Assembly: GCA_004556985.1 (NCBI GenBank)
Contig: SFFC01000084.1
Span: 1 to 9,484, forward strand
Reading direction: 5' to 3'
Source: Clostridiales bacterium
Lineage (GTDB): Bacteria; Bacillota; Clostridia; Christensenellales; Aristaeellaceae
Length of the DNA: 9,484 nucleotides
The translations under genes were made by a program, and so were the position numbers. Within the stretch, counting starts at the first letter, position 1; every line of letters starts with the position of its first letter. Below are positions 1 through 6,547 of this stretch, one piece after another. Under the pieces are notes generated by a model, which had not been told where the DNA came from, searched no databases, and saw nothing but the letters and a program-made list of their open reading frames with translations.

Positions 1-1473
1 GACAACCTGCCCGAGGCGCAGCTGCTGCCCGAGCGGGAGGAGACGGCGCGCAGCGCTGAGGAGATGAGCGACGTCGTCTCCTATGTGCTCTATCACGCCG
101 GATGGCCGGGGAAATACCAGGTGATCATGGAGGACGCGATCGTAACAGGTACGGGCGTGGCGGAGGTCTTCTGGGACGACGAGGCGGAGGATGGAGAGGG
201 CATGGTGAACGTGCTCGCCTGGCACCCGGAGGACTTCTATCCCGACCCGGCGGTCGAGAATTTGCAGGACGGGCGAGCCTGCTTCAAGGTCACGCACACG
301 ACGGTCGATTGGGTGGAGGCGCACTACCCGCACGCGAAGGGATACGTCGGCGAGGATCGCAGCCTCCCCTGGCAGGAGGGGCTGGGCGAGGACACGCCGC
401 AGGACGACGCGCGCACGACGCTGATCGAATTCTGGTACAAACGCTACGACGCGAACAGCCGGAGCACGAGCGTACACATGGCGCAGATGGCGGGCGGCGC
501 GCTGCTTTACAGCACGGAGCTGGGCTTTGGCGGCGCGGACAGGGCGGCCTACGCCGACGGCGTCTACGCGCACGGGCAATATCCCTTCACGCTCTACAAA
601 TTCCGGCACGTCTGGCGCAGGCCGTTCGGAACGGGCCTGATTCACGACTACCGGGAGACGCAAGGCGCGATTGACCGATACACCAAATACATCGACGACA
701 ACGCGCGCCAGTCGAGCATCCAGCGCCACTTCATCCGAAGGGGGAGCGGGATCAACGCCGAGGACGTCGCGGACATGCGCAAGACGATCATCGAATGGGA
801 GGGGAGCGACATCCGCGAGGTGCTGCAGACCGTGCAGGCGCAGCCGCTGAGCGGGCAGGTCTACGAGATGATGACGTATTTGGCGGACTCGATGAAGCAG
901 GACTGCGGGCAGAACCAGTTCACGCGCGGCGAGGCGGGCCTGGGCGTGACGGCGGCCTCGGCGATCGAGGCGCTGCAGAACGCGGGCAACAAGATCACGC
1001 GATGGCACACGGAGATCTTCAAGGACGCATTCAGGGAGATGGTCGAGCAGATCATCTGGGTGCTCAGCGAATACCTGGAGCCCGGGCGGACGCTGCGCAT
1101 CGTCGGCGGCTGGGACTCGACCGGACGAATGCGCGACCGGCTGGTGACGCTGATCGCGCCGGGCGCGGAGGGCGCGGGGCTGATGCGGCCGGCCTATGCC
1201 GTGCGCGTGCAGGTTCAGAAGAACAACCCGCTGCAGATTCAGGCGGACAACGAATTCCTGCAGCAGGTCGTCGAGGTCTGCGCGAAGGCCGGTCAGCCGA
1301 TGCCGCCGGAGACGGTCGTGCGGCTAATGGAGGGCTACCGGACGAAGAACAGCGTGCTCGCCGCGCTGGAGGAAAACAGCCGCACGGCGCAGCTGATCGC
1401 GCAGCTGCAGGCCGAGAACGAGGCGCTGCGAAGGGAGGTGATGCCCTTGGACGAGGCGATGGCAGCCCTGTGA
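1..1473 (+). CDS. Phage portal protein, 5' end cut by window edge
   Basis: The portal is the dodecameric ring at the capsid vertex through which DNA is packaged and ejected, and to which the tail attaches. The frame is open from base 1 (DNLPEAQLLPE...), so the ATG at 64 is an internal methionine and the true start lies upstream. 490 residues are visible. The pattern near the visible N-terminus, a helix, then GTGVAEVFWDD, then WHPEDFYPDP, then a repeated description of the payload, is what I know from P22-like and related podovirus/Bacillota portals. The middle (around residues 220-330, KYIDDNARQSS, then GLGVTAASAIEALQNAG) is the helical stem/wing region. The C-terminus from about residue 450 (ENSRTAQLIAQLQAENEALR) is a predicted coiled coil, perhaps the barrel or a capsid-internal contact. 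It lies directly upstream of the scaffold-like and capsid genes, the usual order. The family call is by motif memory and gene order, not by search. Confidence 0.85.
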   Translation, partial: DNLPEAQLLPEREETARSAEEMSDVVSYVLYHAGWPGKYQVIMEDAIVTGTGVAEVFWDDEAEDGEGMVNVLAWHPEDFYPDPAVENLQDGRACFKVTHTTVDWVEAHYPHAKGYVGEDRSLPWQEGLGEDTPQDDARTTLIEFWYKRYDANSRSTSVHMAQMAGGALLYSTELGFGGADRAAYADGVYAHGQYPFTLYKFRHVWRRPFGTGLIHDYRETQGAIDRYTKYIDDNARQSSIQRHFIRRGSGINAEDVADMRKTIIEWEGSDIREVLQTVQAQPLSGQVYEMMTYLADSMKQDCGQNQFTRGEAGLGVTAASAIEALQNAGNKITRWHTEIFKDAFREMVEQIIWVLSEYLEPGRTLRIVGGWDSTGRMRDRLVTLIAPGAEGAGLMRPAYAVRVQVQKNNPLQIQADNEFLQQVVEVCAKAGQPMPPETVVRLMEGYRTKNSVLAALEENSRTAQLIAQLQAENEALRREVMPLDEAMAAL

Positions 1474-1503
1474 GCAAGAGAAGAAAGGAGAGAGGAGACG
1501 GAC

Positions 1504-1965
1504 ATGAAGGAAGAACGGATCGACGCGCTGCCCACGGATGAGAGCACGATCAGCGCGCAGCTGCTGATGGCGCCGGAGGCGGAGGAAGCGACGGAAGACG
1601 CCGCGCCTGAGGCGGCCCCGGACGCGGCACAGGAGGAGGCCGGGACGATCGGCGTCTATCGCGAGGCGATGGAGCGGCTGATGGAGGACGGCTGGACGAC
1701 GGAAGAGCTGCAGGCGATGGCGGCGGACGAGGACGTGCTCGGCGCGCTCATGCAGGGCGAGACGCTCGGGCGCGCGGCGACGGCCTACCTGCGCCGGGGC
1801 GCGCAGCGGACGGCGAAAAAGCGCGGCGTGCCGACCTTCCGCGCGGCGGCGACGGCGGAGATGAACACGGGCGACCCGATCGCACAGATGAGCGACGAAG
1901 AATTCGCGGCGTTTTCCCGCCGGGCGAAGGAGGCGGCGCTCGCCGGGCTGAAGGTGCGCCTGTGA
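1504..1965 (+). CDS. Probable capsid scaffolding protein (short, acidic)
   Basis: A 153-residue protein between portal and capsid genes, where scaffolding proteins normally sit. Residues 22-47 are almost entirely Ala, Glu, Asp and Pro, a disordered acidic segment. Residues 48-105 look helical (VYREAMERLMEDGWTTEEL). The C-terminus (about 124-153) has a DPIAQMSDEEF motif followed by a basic amphipathic helix ending KVRL. Known scaffolds such as that of P22 bind the coat protein through a C-terminal basic helical hairpin, and the same layout is suggested here. At 153 residues it is short for a scaffold (P22's is about 300), so it could instead be a head-associated minor protein. An ATG with two overlapping AGGAG sites at 1486-1497 sets the start, 30 bases after the portal stop. 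No protease gene is visible next to it, so cleavage of the scaffold cannot be judged. Confidence 0.6.
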   Translation: MKEERIDALPTDESTISAQLLMAPEAEEATEDAAPEAAPDAAQEEAGTIGVYREAMERLMEDGWTTEELQAMAADEDVLGALMQGETLGRAATAYLRRGAQRTAKKRGVPTFRAAATAEMNTGDPIAQMSDEEFAAFSRRAKEAALAGLKVRL

Positions 1966-1998
1966 CAAGAGGACGAAGGGAACCCCATTAAGGGAGAA

Positions 1999-2004
1999 AA
2001 GGAG
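1999..2004 (+). promoter_or_regulatory. Ribosome binding site of capsid gene
   Basis: AAGGAG, 8 bases before the ATG at 2013, within a purine-rich leader (1991-2010). It fits the high expression expected of a capsid gene. No -35/-10 promoter pair is recognisable in the 47-base gap upstream. Confidence 0.75.
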
Positions 2005-2012
2005 AGAGAAAC

Positions 2013-2957
2013 ATGGCTTACACGAACGCGAACACCAACATGACGACGAGCGCGGGCATCGCGCCGTCGCTGCAGACCTACTACAACCGCACGCTGCTGC
2101 AGAGCTTCGAGCCGGAGCTCGTGCACCTGCAGTTCGGCGAGGTATACCCGATGCCGCAGAACAACGGCATGGTGATGAACATGCGCAAGATCGTTCCGCT
2201 GGAGGCGAAGACGACCGAGCTTTTGGAGGGCAACCCGGGCGACGGTACGCTGCTCTCGGAGACGCAGGTGACCGTGCCGCTCAAGCAGTACGGCGATTAC
2301 AGCAATTTCTCGGATCTCTTCGATCTGGCGAACATCGACTGCAACCTGACGCGCAAGGTCGAGCTCTTCGCCAACGCGGGCGCGCGCTCGATCGACGCCG
2401 TGGCGAGGGATGAGCTGGCGACCTGCACGAACGTCATCTACGCCGGCGGCAAGACGGGCCGCAGCGCGCTGACGAGCGCCGACAAGCTCAGCAGCGTCGA
2501 GCTGCGCAAGGCGGCAAAGATGCTCAAGAAGGCGAACGCGCAGCGCTTTAACGGCTACTACGTCGCCATCGTCGGGCCGGAGACGATCTACGACCTGCAG
2601 GACGACGAGAACTTCATCAAGGTCAGCCAGTACTGCGACAGCGAGAACATCTACACCGGCGAGGTCGGCAGGCTCTTCGGCATCCGCCTGGTCGAGACGA
2701 GCGAGGCGAAGATCTTCGAGGGCGCGGGCGCGAGCGGCGCGGATGTCGCAAGCATCATCGTGCTGGGCAAGTACGCCTACGGCGTGACGAGTTGGAAGGG
2801 CGCGAAGCCGCGCGTGATCATCAAGCCCTCGGGCAGCGCGGGCACCGCGGACCCGCTCGACCAGATCAGCTCCGTCGGCTGGAAGATGGACGGCTTCGGC
2901 GTCAAGCTGCTCCAGCCGGAATACGCGGTGCGCATCGAATGCGGCTTCACGGCGTAA
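2013..2957 (+). CDS. Major capsid protein, N4 gp56-like family
   Basis: A 314-residue HK97-fold coat protein that forms the icosahedral shell. Family signatures I recognise: an N-terminal helical arm with YYNRTLLQSF (23-32) and GEVYPMPQNNGMVMNMRKI (42-60, the E-loop area); TVPLKQYGDYSNFSDLFDL (87-105), the conserved 'K-QYGDY...DLFDL' block of the N4 gp56 family; GYYVAIVGPETIYDLQDDEN (181-200), followed by IYTGEVGRLFGIRLVET (213-229), a typical P/A-domain segment; and a closing SSVGWKMDGFGVKLLQPEYA (286-305), the usual C-terminal beta strand block. Length is in the usual range (roughly 280-400). It follows the scaffold-like gene, with a strong AAGGAG site 8 bases before the ATG. There is no evident N-terminal cleavage domain. 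Family membership is from motif recognition; a profile search would settle it. Confidence 0.88.
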   Translation: MAYTNANTNMTTSAGIAPSLQTYYNRTLLQSFEPELVHLQFGEVYPMPQNNGMVMNMRKIVPLEAKTTELLEGNPGDGTLLSETQVTVPLKQYGDYSNFSDLFDLANIDCNLTRKVELFANAGARSIDAVARDELATCTNVIYAGGKTGRSALTSADKLSSVELRKAAKMLKKANAQRFNGYYVAIVGPETIYDLQDDENFIKVSQYCDSENIYTGEVGRLFGIRLVETSEAKIFEGAGASGADVASIIVLGKYAYGVTSWKGAKPRVIIKPSGSAGTADPLDQISSVGWKMDGFGVKLLQPEYAVRIECGFTA

Positions 2958-3061
2958 GCGGGAAGAGGATGAAGGACTGAGGCGGGCGGACGGGGGCCGC
3001 CGGGAGCGGCTCCCCGGGCTGCCTGCCTGAAGACAGAGCAAAGGCAGAGAGGAGAATGAAC
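2958..3061 (+). other. GC-rich intergenic gap with two small dyads
   Basis: This 104-base gap is the longest in the window and follows the capsid gene. It holds two adjacent 5-bp inverted repeats: GGCGG (2985-2989) with CCGCC (2997-3001), and GGGAG (3002-3006) with CTCCC (3010-3014). There is no T-tract, so it is not a canonical Rho-independent terminator. It could be an RNA-processing or attenuation element that lowers expression after the capsid gene, or simply spacer. No credible small ORF with its own ribosome binding site is seen. Confidence 0.3.
3048..3054 (+). promoter_or_regulatory. Ribosome binding site that selects ATG at 3062
   Basis: AGAGGAG ends one base before an ATG at 3056 but 7 bases before a second in-frame ATG at 3062. 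Normal spacing selects the second ATG. Confidence 0.75.
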
Positions 3062-3334
3062 ATGGCCCTGAACACGAGCAAGACGCTGGAAAAGACGAGC
3101 ACCGCGCTGAGCGGCAAATGCGAGGAGACGGAGAAGAACCTGGCCAGGCTGATGGCGGAGGCGGGCTGCGCCGACTACAAGAGCGTGACGACGAACATCC
3201 CGATGATCCCGGGCAGCCGGGACGACGTGGTCTTCGTCGGGCTCAACGGCGTGCGCTTTTACTTCATGCGCGGCAGAACGGTCAAAATGCCGCAGCCGCT
3301 TTTTGACATCCTCAGGAATGCGGGCGTGATGTGA
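3062..3334 (+). CDS. Small conserved-looking virion-region protein, function unknown
   Basis: A 90-residue protein between capsid and adaptor genes. I do not recognise a named family. The N-terminal third (1-40) is polar and helical (NTSKTLEKTSTALS, then EETEKNLARLM). The second half is beta-rich: VVFVGLNGVRFYFMRGRTVK, then MPQPLFDILRNAGVM. The short 'V-G-L-N-G-V-x-F ... R-G-x-x-V-x-M-P-x-P-L-x-D-I-L-x-N-A' pattern is common in small phage head/tail-region proteins of unknown role. Position suggests a head decoration or head-completion protein; this is inference. Start chosen at 3062 rather than 3056 because of ribosome binding site spacing. Its TGA stop directly abuts the next gene's ATG. 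Confidence 0.7.
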   Translation: MALNTSKTLEKTSTALSGKCEETEKNLARLMAEAGCADYKSVTTNIPMIPGSRDDVVFVGLNGVRFYFMRGRTVKMPQPLFDILRNAGVM

Positions 3335-3913
3335 ATGACGGTTTCGCAGATCATGAAGCTGGCGCTTCGCCAGCTTGACGAGGACGCCGAGGACATCAGC
3401 GAATACGACGATCTGTTCAAGACGTATTTGAACAGCGGCTACGCGATCGCCGTACGCGGCTACCTGCGCCCGCGGGAGATGCGGGTGCTCATCACGGACG
3501 GCGAGGGCGAGGCGCAGCTGGCCGGGCTGGACGTCGAGCGGGTGATCACGCTGACGCAGCGGGACAAGGAGGGACGGCAGACGGGGAGCATCCCATTTGC
3601 GCTGCTGGGAGACGGGAGCGGCATACGGACCCGAAAGCCGAACGCGCGGCTGGAGGCGCTCTGCGAGGTGCGCTATTCCGAGCTGACGCAGGAGACGGAC
3701 GAGCCGAGGCTGCCCGAGGACGCGCACCCGGCGCTGGCAGACTACATCTGCTACCGGCACCTCTCCAGCGGAAACCTCGCCAAACAGAGCCGGGCGCAGT
3801 TTTTCCTCACGAGCTTTTACCAGGGGATGCAGCGCATCCGCGGGGACGGCGTGGGCAGCGTGACGCGGGAGAGGAACCTCTATGAGGTGACGGACATTCG
3901 ATACAGGGGGTAG
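3335..3913 (+). CDS. Head-tail adaptor (connector) protein
   Basis: A 192-residue protein likely to form the ring under the portal that joins head and tail. The N-terminal helical part (about 1-45: VSQIMKLALRQLDED, then YDDLFKTYLNSGYAIA) is followed by a beta-rich insert (about 46-120) with DVERVITLTQRDKEG. A C-terminal helical pair follows: LPEDAHPALADYICYRHLSS, then AKQSRAQFFLTSFYQGMQRI. The 'P-x-x-x-H-x-A-L-A-D-Y-x-C-Y-R' helix followed by a second long helix is the pattern of podovirus adaptors (T7 gp11 / P22 gp4 class). It starts immediately after the preceding stop (TGA then ATG) without a well-spaced Shine-Dalgarno; the nearest AGGA is at 3314-3317. Translational coupling is therefore likely. 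The nozzle-like gene follows 3 bases downstream. Confidence 0.75.
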   Translation: MTVSQIMKLALRQLDEDAEDISEYDDLFKTYLNSGYAIAVRGYLRPREMRVLITDGEGEAQLAGLDVERVITLTQRDKEGRQTGSIPFALLGDGSGIRTRKPNARLEALCEVRYSELTQETDEPRLPEDAHPALADYICYRHLSSGNLAKQSRAQFFLTSFYQGMQRIRGDGVGSVTRERNLYEVTDIRYRG

Positions 3914-3916
3914 AGC

Positions 3917-5422
3917 ATGGCGATCAGCGAACGGGACTACGAGGGGAGCTTCACCATTCCGGCGCCCAAGGGGATCGATCAGGCTTCCGGCGACACAAAC
4001 CTGCGCACGGACTACGCCTACCGCGCGCAGAACATCCGCACGGGGAGGGGCCTGCTCGCCTCGAGCTACGGGACGAGCAGGGCCTTCCCAGCCCTCGGCG
4101 CGGCGGACGGAACGCCCCTGCCCATCGAGACCTTCACGCGGTTTTACCGGCGGACGCGTCCGGACGACCCAGACGTTTTCGTCGCCGCGGCGGGCGGAGC
4201 GATCTATACCTACACGATGGGGACGGAGGGCTGGGTGCGGCGCGCGCAGGGATTTCTGAGCAGCCGATGGAGCTACGTGACCTACGAGGCGATCGAGGAC
4301 GGGGAGACGGTCGACATCCTGATCCTCTCCAACGCGAAGGACGGGATGATTTGCCTCTACGGCAGCGATCTGCGCGTGGAGAGCAAGGCGTTGGCCATCG
4401 GCGACGACGGGGAAAACGTCCGCTTTGCCGTGCTGGGGCGATATGCCGAGCGGATCTGGGGGACGGGCGCGCCGGGCTATCCCGACAGCGTCTTCTACTC
4501 GCAGCCCTACGACCCATTCACCTGGACGGGCATCGCCGAGACGCCCGAGCTGGGCGGCGGCGTGATCAACCAGCCGACCTGGGACGGCGATTCCTTCATC
4601 GCGCTGAGGAGCTTTGGCGGCTATCTGCTGGCAGCCAAGTCGAACACGCTCTTTGAGATTCGCGGGACCGACCCTTCGAGCTTCACGATCAGCGAGGCCT
4701 TCGGCACGGACGGCCCGATTCAGGAGCGGACGATCTGCACCGACGCGGCGAGCATGTTCTTTTTGACGCAGAGCGGCATTGGTCTCTACGACGGCAGCGC
4801 GCTGCGCCTGCTCTCGCGCGACGCACTCTACGAGACGATGCGCATGCGCTCGGAGTATGCGCAGGACAAGGCGACAGCTTGCGTGAGCGGGCACGTCTAC
4901 TACCTGGCGCTATGCGTGCGGGAAAGCGCGGGCGACACGATCACGGAGAACAACACCGTCATCGAATACGACACGGAGCGGGGCACGTTCATGCTGCGCA
5001 AGGGCATCCGGGTCAAGGATTTCTTCGCGCTGGGCGGGCAGGTCTATTACACGGACGCGGCGAGCCCCTGCGAGGTTTTGCGATACGACGACCCGGAGGC
5101 GGGCGGCTACGTCGGGCAGCCGATCGAATGCCTCTGGGAGACGGGCTGGCTCGACCTGGGAAAGGCCTGCAGAAAGCAGGACTTTGTGCTGCGCTTTACT
5201 GCGGAGGCGGACGAGGAGGATTTGCCCATCGAGCTGACGCTCTGCACGGACAGGCGGGAAAAGACGCGGACCGTGGCGCTGCACAGGGAGAGACGAAATT
5301 ACCGGATCAGGATTCAGCTCTCCGGGGAGCGCGTGAAGCTGCGGCTGACGAGCCATGCGCGTGCGGCGGGATGGCGAATCTACGGGGGAATCGAGGTTCG
5401 ATACACGACGGACGAGGCCTGA
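3917..5422 (+). CDS. Probable tail nozzle / packaged-DNA stabilisation protein
   Basis: A 501-residue, beta-rich, soluble protein with no signal peptide or membrane segment. It opens with SFTIPAPKGIDQASGDTNLR (11-30), then YAYRAQNIRTGRG: the 'G-I-D ... N-L ... A-x-N-I' opening is recurrent in short-tail nozzle proteins. Blade-like repeats of aromatic beta strands follow (VFVAAAGGAIYTYT; VDILILSNAKDGMICLY; RIWGTGAPGYPDSVFYSQPY; LLAAKSNTLFEIRG; FFLTQSGIGLYDGSALRLLS; VYYLALCV), suggesting a beta-propeller. The C-terminus (about 405-501) is a separate beta-sandwich (WETGWLDLGK). P22 gp10 and T7 gp12 do this job, closing the channel beneath the adaptor and carrying the fibres. Size and position match, but sequence similarity to either cannot be confirmed by eye. 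An AGGGGG site (3905-3910) overlaps the end of the adaptor gene. Confidence 0.65.
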   Translation: MAISERDYEGSFTIPAPKGIDQASGDTNLRTDYAYRAQNIRTGRGLLASSYGTSRAFPALGAADGTPLPIETFTRFYRRTRPDDPDVFVAAAGGAIYTYTMGTEGWVRRAQGFLSSRWSYVTYEAIEDGETVDILILSNAKDGMICLYGSDLRVESKALAIGDDGENVRFAVLGRYAERIWGTGAPGYPDSVFYSQPYDPFTWTGIAETPELGGGVINQPTWDGDSFIALRSFGGYLLAAKSNTLFEIRGTDPSSFTISEAFGTDGPIQERTICTDAASMFFLTQSGIGLYDGSALRLLSRDALYETMRMRSEYAQDKATACVSGHVYYLALCVRESAGDTITENNTVIEYDTERGTFMLRKGIRVKDFFALGGQVYYTDAASPCEVLRYDDPEAGGYVGQPIECLWETGWLDLGKACRKQDFVLRFTAEADEEDLPIELTLCTDRREKTRTVALHRERRNYRIRIQLSGERVKLRLTSHARAAGWRIYGGIEVRYTTDEA

Positions 5423-5430
5423 AAGGGCAA

Positions 5431-5437
5431 AAGGAGG
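5431..5437 (+). promoter_or_regulatory. Ribosome binding site for the 60-residue gene
   Basis: A perfect AAGGAGG, 7 bases before the ATG at 5445. It rules out the longer reading that would start at 5355 inside the nozzle gene. Confidence 0.85.
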
Positions 5438-5444
5438 GCAGCGG

Positions 5445-5627
5445 ATGTACAGACAGCCCCGGGTGCCGCAGCTGCGGGAGAAGGACACGGAAGACGGATA
5501 CGCGAAGGAGCTCATGCTGTTCCTTCGCGATTTTTGTCTGGCGGCATGGAACGCGGACAGGAAAAAGGACGAGGAGATCGGCGAGCTCAGGCGGCGGCTT
5601 GAGGCGCTGGAGGGAAAGGAGAGCTAA
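5445..5627 (+). CDS. Small helical protein, function unknown
   Basis: A 60-residue charged protein. Residues 1-19 are polar (MYRQPRVPQLREKDTEDGY). Residues 20-35 form an amphipathic segment with a hydrophobic face (AKELMLFLRDFCLAAW). Residues 36-57 are a short charged heptad-like helix (DRKKDEEIGELRRRLEALEG), likely a dimer or trimer coiled coil. It has the strongest Shine-Dalgarno in the middle of the operon, and its end overlaps the ribosome binding site of the next gene, so the two are probably translated together. It belongs to no family I can name. A small structural or assembly factor of the tail/ejection machinery is a reasonable guess from position only. With 60 residues and one central hydrophobic stretch, a holin-like role was considered, but the stretch contains charged residues and is too short for a membrane span. 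Confidence 0.7.
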   Translation: MYRQPRVPQLREKDTEDGYAKELMLFLRDFCLAAWNADRKKDEEIGELRRRLEALEGKES

Positions 5628-5631
5628 ACGG

Positions 5632-6531
5632 ATGGCGAACAAACTGACGCAGAGCAGCACGGCCTCGGCATCGAGCAGCAACGGGAGCAGCCAAAGCCAG
5701 AGCCAAAGCCAAAGCGCGACGCAGAAGGTGCTGGACACCCGGATGCTGCAGGCGATTCTGGCGGGGTTGGCCGGGGGCATGACGGACGAGGAGATCAGGC
5801 AGTATGCCGAAAACCTGCTCCTGCCGCAGAAGAACGCGCAGATGGAGGCGAGCCGGCAGCAATACGAGACGACCCGGCTGAGCAAGGAGCAGGAGATCGA
5901 AAGCCTTGCGGCGGAGCTGGAAAGGAGCATCGCCGCGCAAAGCAGCGCGTACCGGCAGAACGCCGCGCAGGTGGAGACGGAGGCGCTCAAGCGCGGCATG
6001 GGCCGCTCGAGCTACACGATGCAGACGCTGGCGAACCAGGGAACGCTGCTGGCACAGGCCATCCGGGAGCTGACCGAGGAAAACGAGCGCAAGACCGGAC
6101 AGATTCAGGCGCAGATTTCACAGGCGGCGGCGCAAAACGCGCAGACGCAGGGCCGCCTCGAGGCGGACTACGCGGCCAACCTGGCCGCCAAGGCGGACGA
6201 GCTTCGGCGCGCGCAGAGCCAGCAATACAACCAGAACTACCTGACGGCCGTTTCCTCCTCGATGGGCTCGGCGACGAGCGGCGCGCAGACGACGAGCGGC
6301 ACGACCTCGGGCACGACCTCGAGCACGGGCAGCAGCACGAGCTACAGCGGCGACGCGCCGGCCCCCGCGCAGAGCGACGGCCGAAGCAGCGCGAGCAGCG
6401 GAGGCTCGGGGACGTCCAGATCCTCGGGCACGAGCAAGAGCAGCACCTCCAAGGAAGAGGAGGAGAGCGGGACGACGGCCAAGGCGCCGCTGGGCCGATA
6501 CAACACGAAGCGGATTGACATGGTGCGATGA
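5632..6531 (+). CDS. Ser/Gln-rich coiled-coil protein, candidate ejection (internal virion) protein
   Basis: A 299-residue protein of low complexity in three parts. Residues 1-30 are Ser/Gln/Thr-rich with a strict SQ repeat (20-28). Residues 31-205 are almost wholly helical: MTDEEIRQYAENLLLPQ, then LSKEQEIESLAAELERSI, then a GMGRSSYTMQTLANQG turn (122-137), then IRELTEENERKTGQIQAQIS. Residues 206-285 are a Ser/Thr/Gly tail with a tandem GTTS repeat, and a basic end (RYNTKRIDMVR) closes the protein. There are no transmembrane segments. Podoviruses carry DNA-ejection proteins encoded after the tail genes that are helical and Gln/Ala-rich, so this is a candidate; the Ser-rich ends are unusual for those. 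I know of no firm function for proteins with the GRSSY motif. AAAGGAG at 5615-5621 is 10 bases before the ATG. Confidence 0.65.
   Translation: MANKLTQSSTASASSSNGSSQSQSQSQSATQKVLDTRMLQAILAGLAGGMTDEEIRQYAENLLLPQKNAQMEASRQQYETTRLSKEQEIESLAAELERSIAAQSSAYRQNAAQVETEALKRGMGRSSYTMQTLANQGTLLAQAIRELTEENERKTGQIQAQISQAAAQNAQTQGRLEADYAANLAAKADELRRAQSQQYNQNYLTAVSSSMGSATSGAQTTSGTTSGTTSSTGSSTSYSGDAPAPAQSDGRSSASSGGSGTSRSSGTSKSSTSKEEEESGTTAKAPLGRYNTKRIDMVR
5689..5715 (+). repeat. Hexanucleotide tandem repeat (AGCCAR)
   Basis: Four in-frame copies of AGCCAA/AGCCAG plus a final AGC encode alternating Ser-Gln. Being a multiple of three, slippage here would change repeat length without breaking the frame. Confidence 0.85.
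6298..6321 (+). repeat. Tandem 12-base repeat coding Gly-Thr-Thr-Ser
   Basis: Two exact copies of GGCACGACCTCG lie within the Ser/Thr/Gly-rich tail of the coiled-coil protein. They are flanked by further degenerate ACGAGC/AGCACG units from 6294 to 6341. Confidence 0.8.
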
Positions 6532-6538
6532 GAGGGGG
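6532..6538 (+). promoter_or_regulatory. Ribosome binding site pointing to a TTG start
   Basis: GAGGGGG sits just after the stop of the coiled-coil gene and 9 bases before a TTG at 6548. No in-frame ATG or GTG is available near it. Confidence 0.6.
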
Positions 6539-6547
6539 AAAACGAGA

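Noticed and set aside
2985..3014. Rho-independent terminator after the capsid gene
   Set aside because: Stems are only 5 bp and no T-run follows; the operon clearly continues.
1785..3041. 418-codon - strand open frame opposite the capsid gene
   Set aside because: The same codon-bias shadow; composition (AVEVD/RLR repeats) is not that of a folded protein, and the capsid gene opposite is secure.
2777..4894. 705-codon open frame on the - strand opposite small protein, adaptor and nozzle genes
   Set aside because: It is antisense to well-supported genes, is Arg/Ala/Leu/His-rich without domains, and lacks a ribosome binding site. It arises because the GC-rich + strand genes avoid TTA, CTA and TCA codons.
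5445..5627. 60-residue protein as a holin
   Set aside because: Its one hydrophobic segment is short, contains Lys, Arg, Glu and Asp, and reads as an amphipathic helix rather than a membrane span; no endolysin is adjacent.
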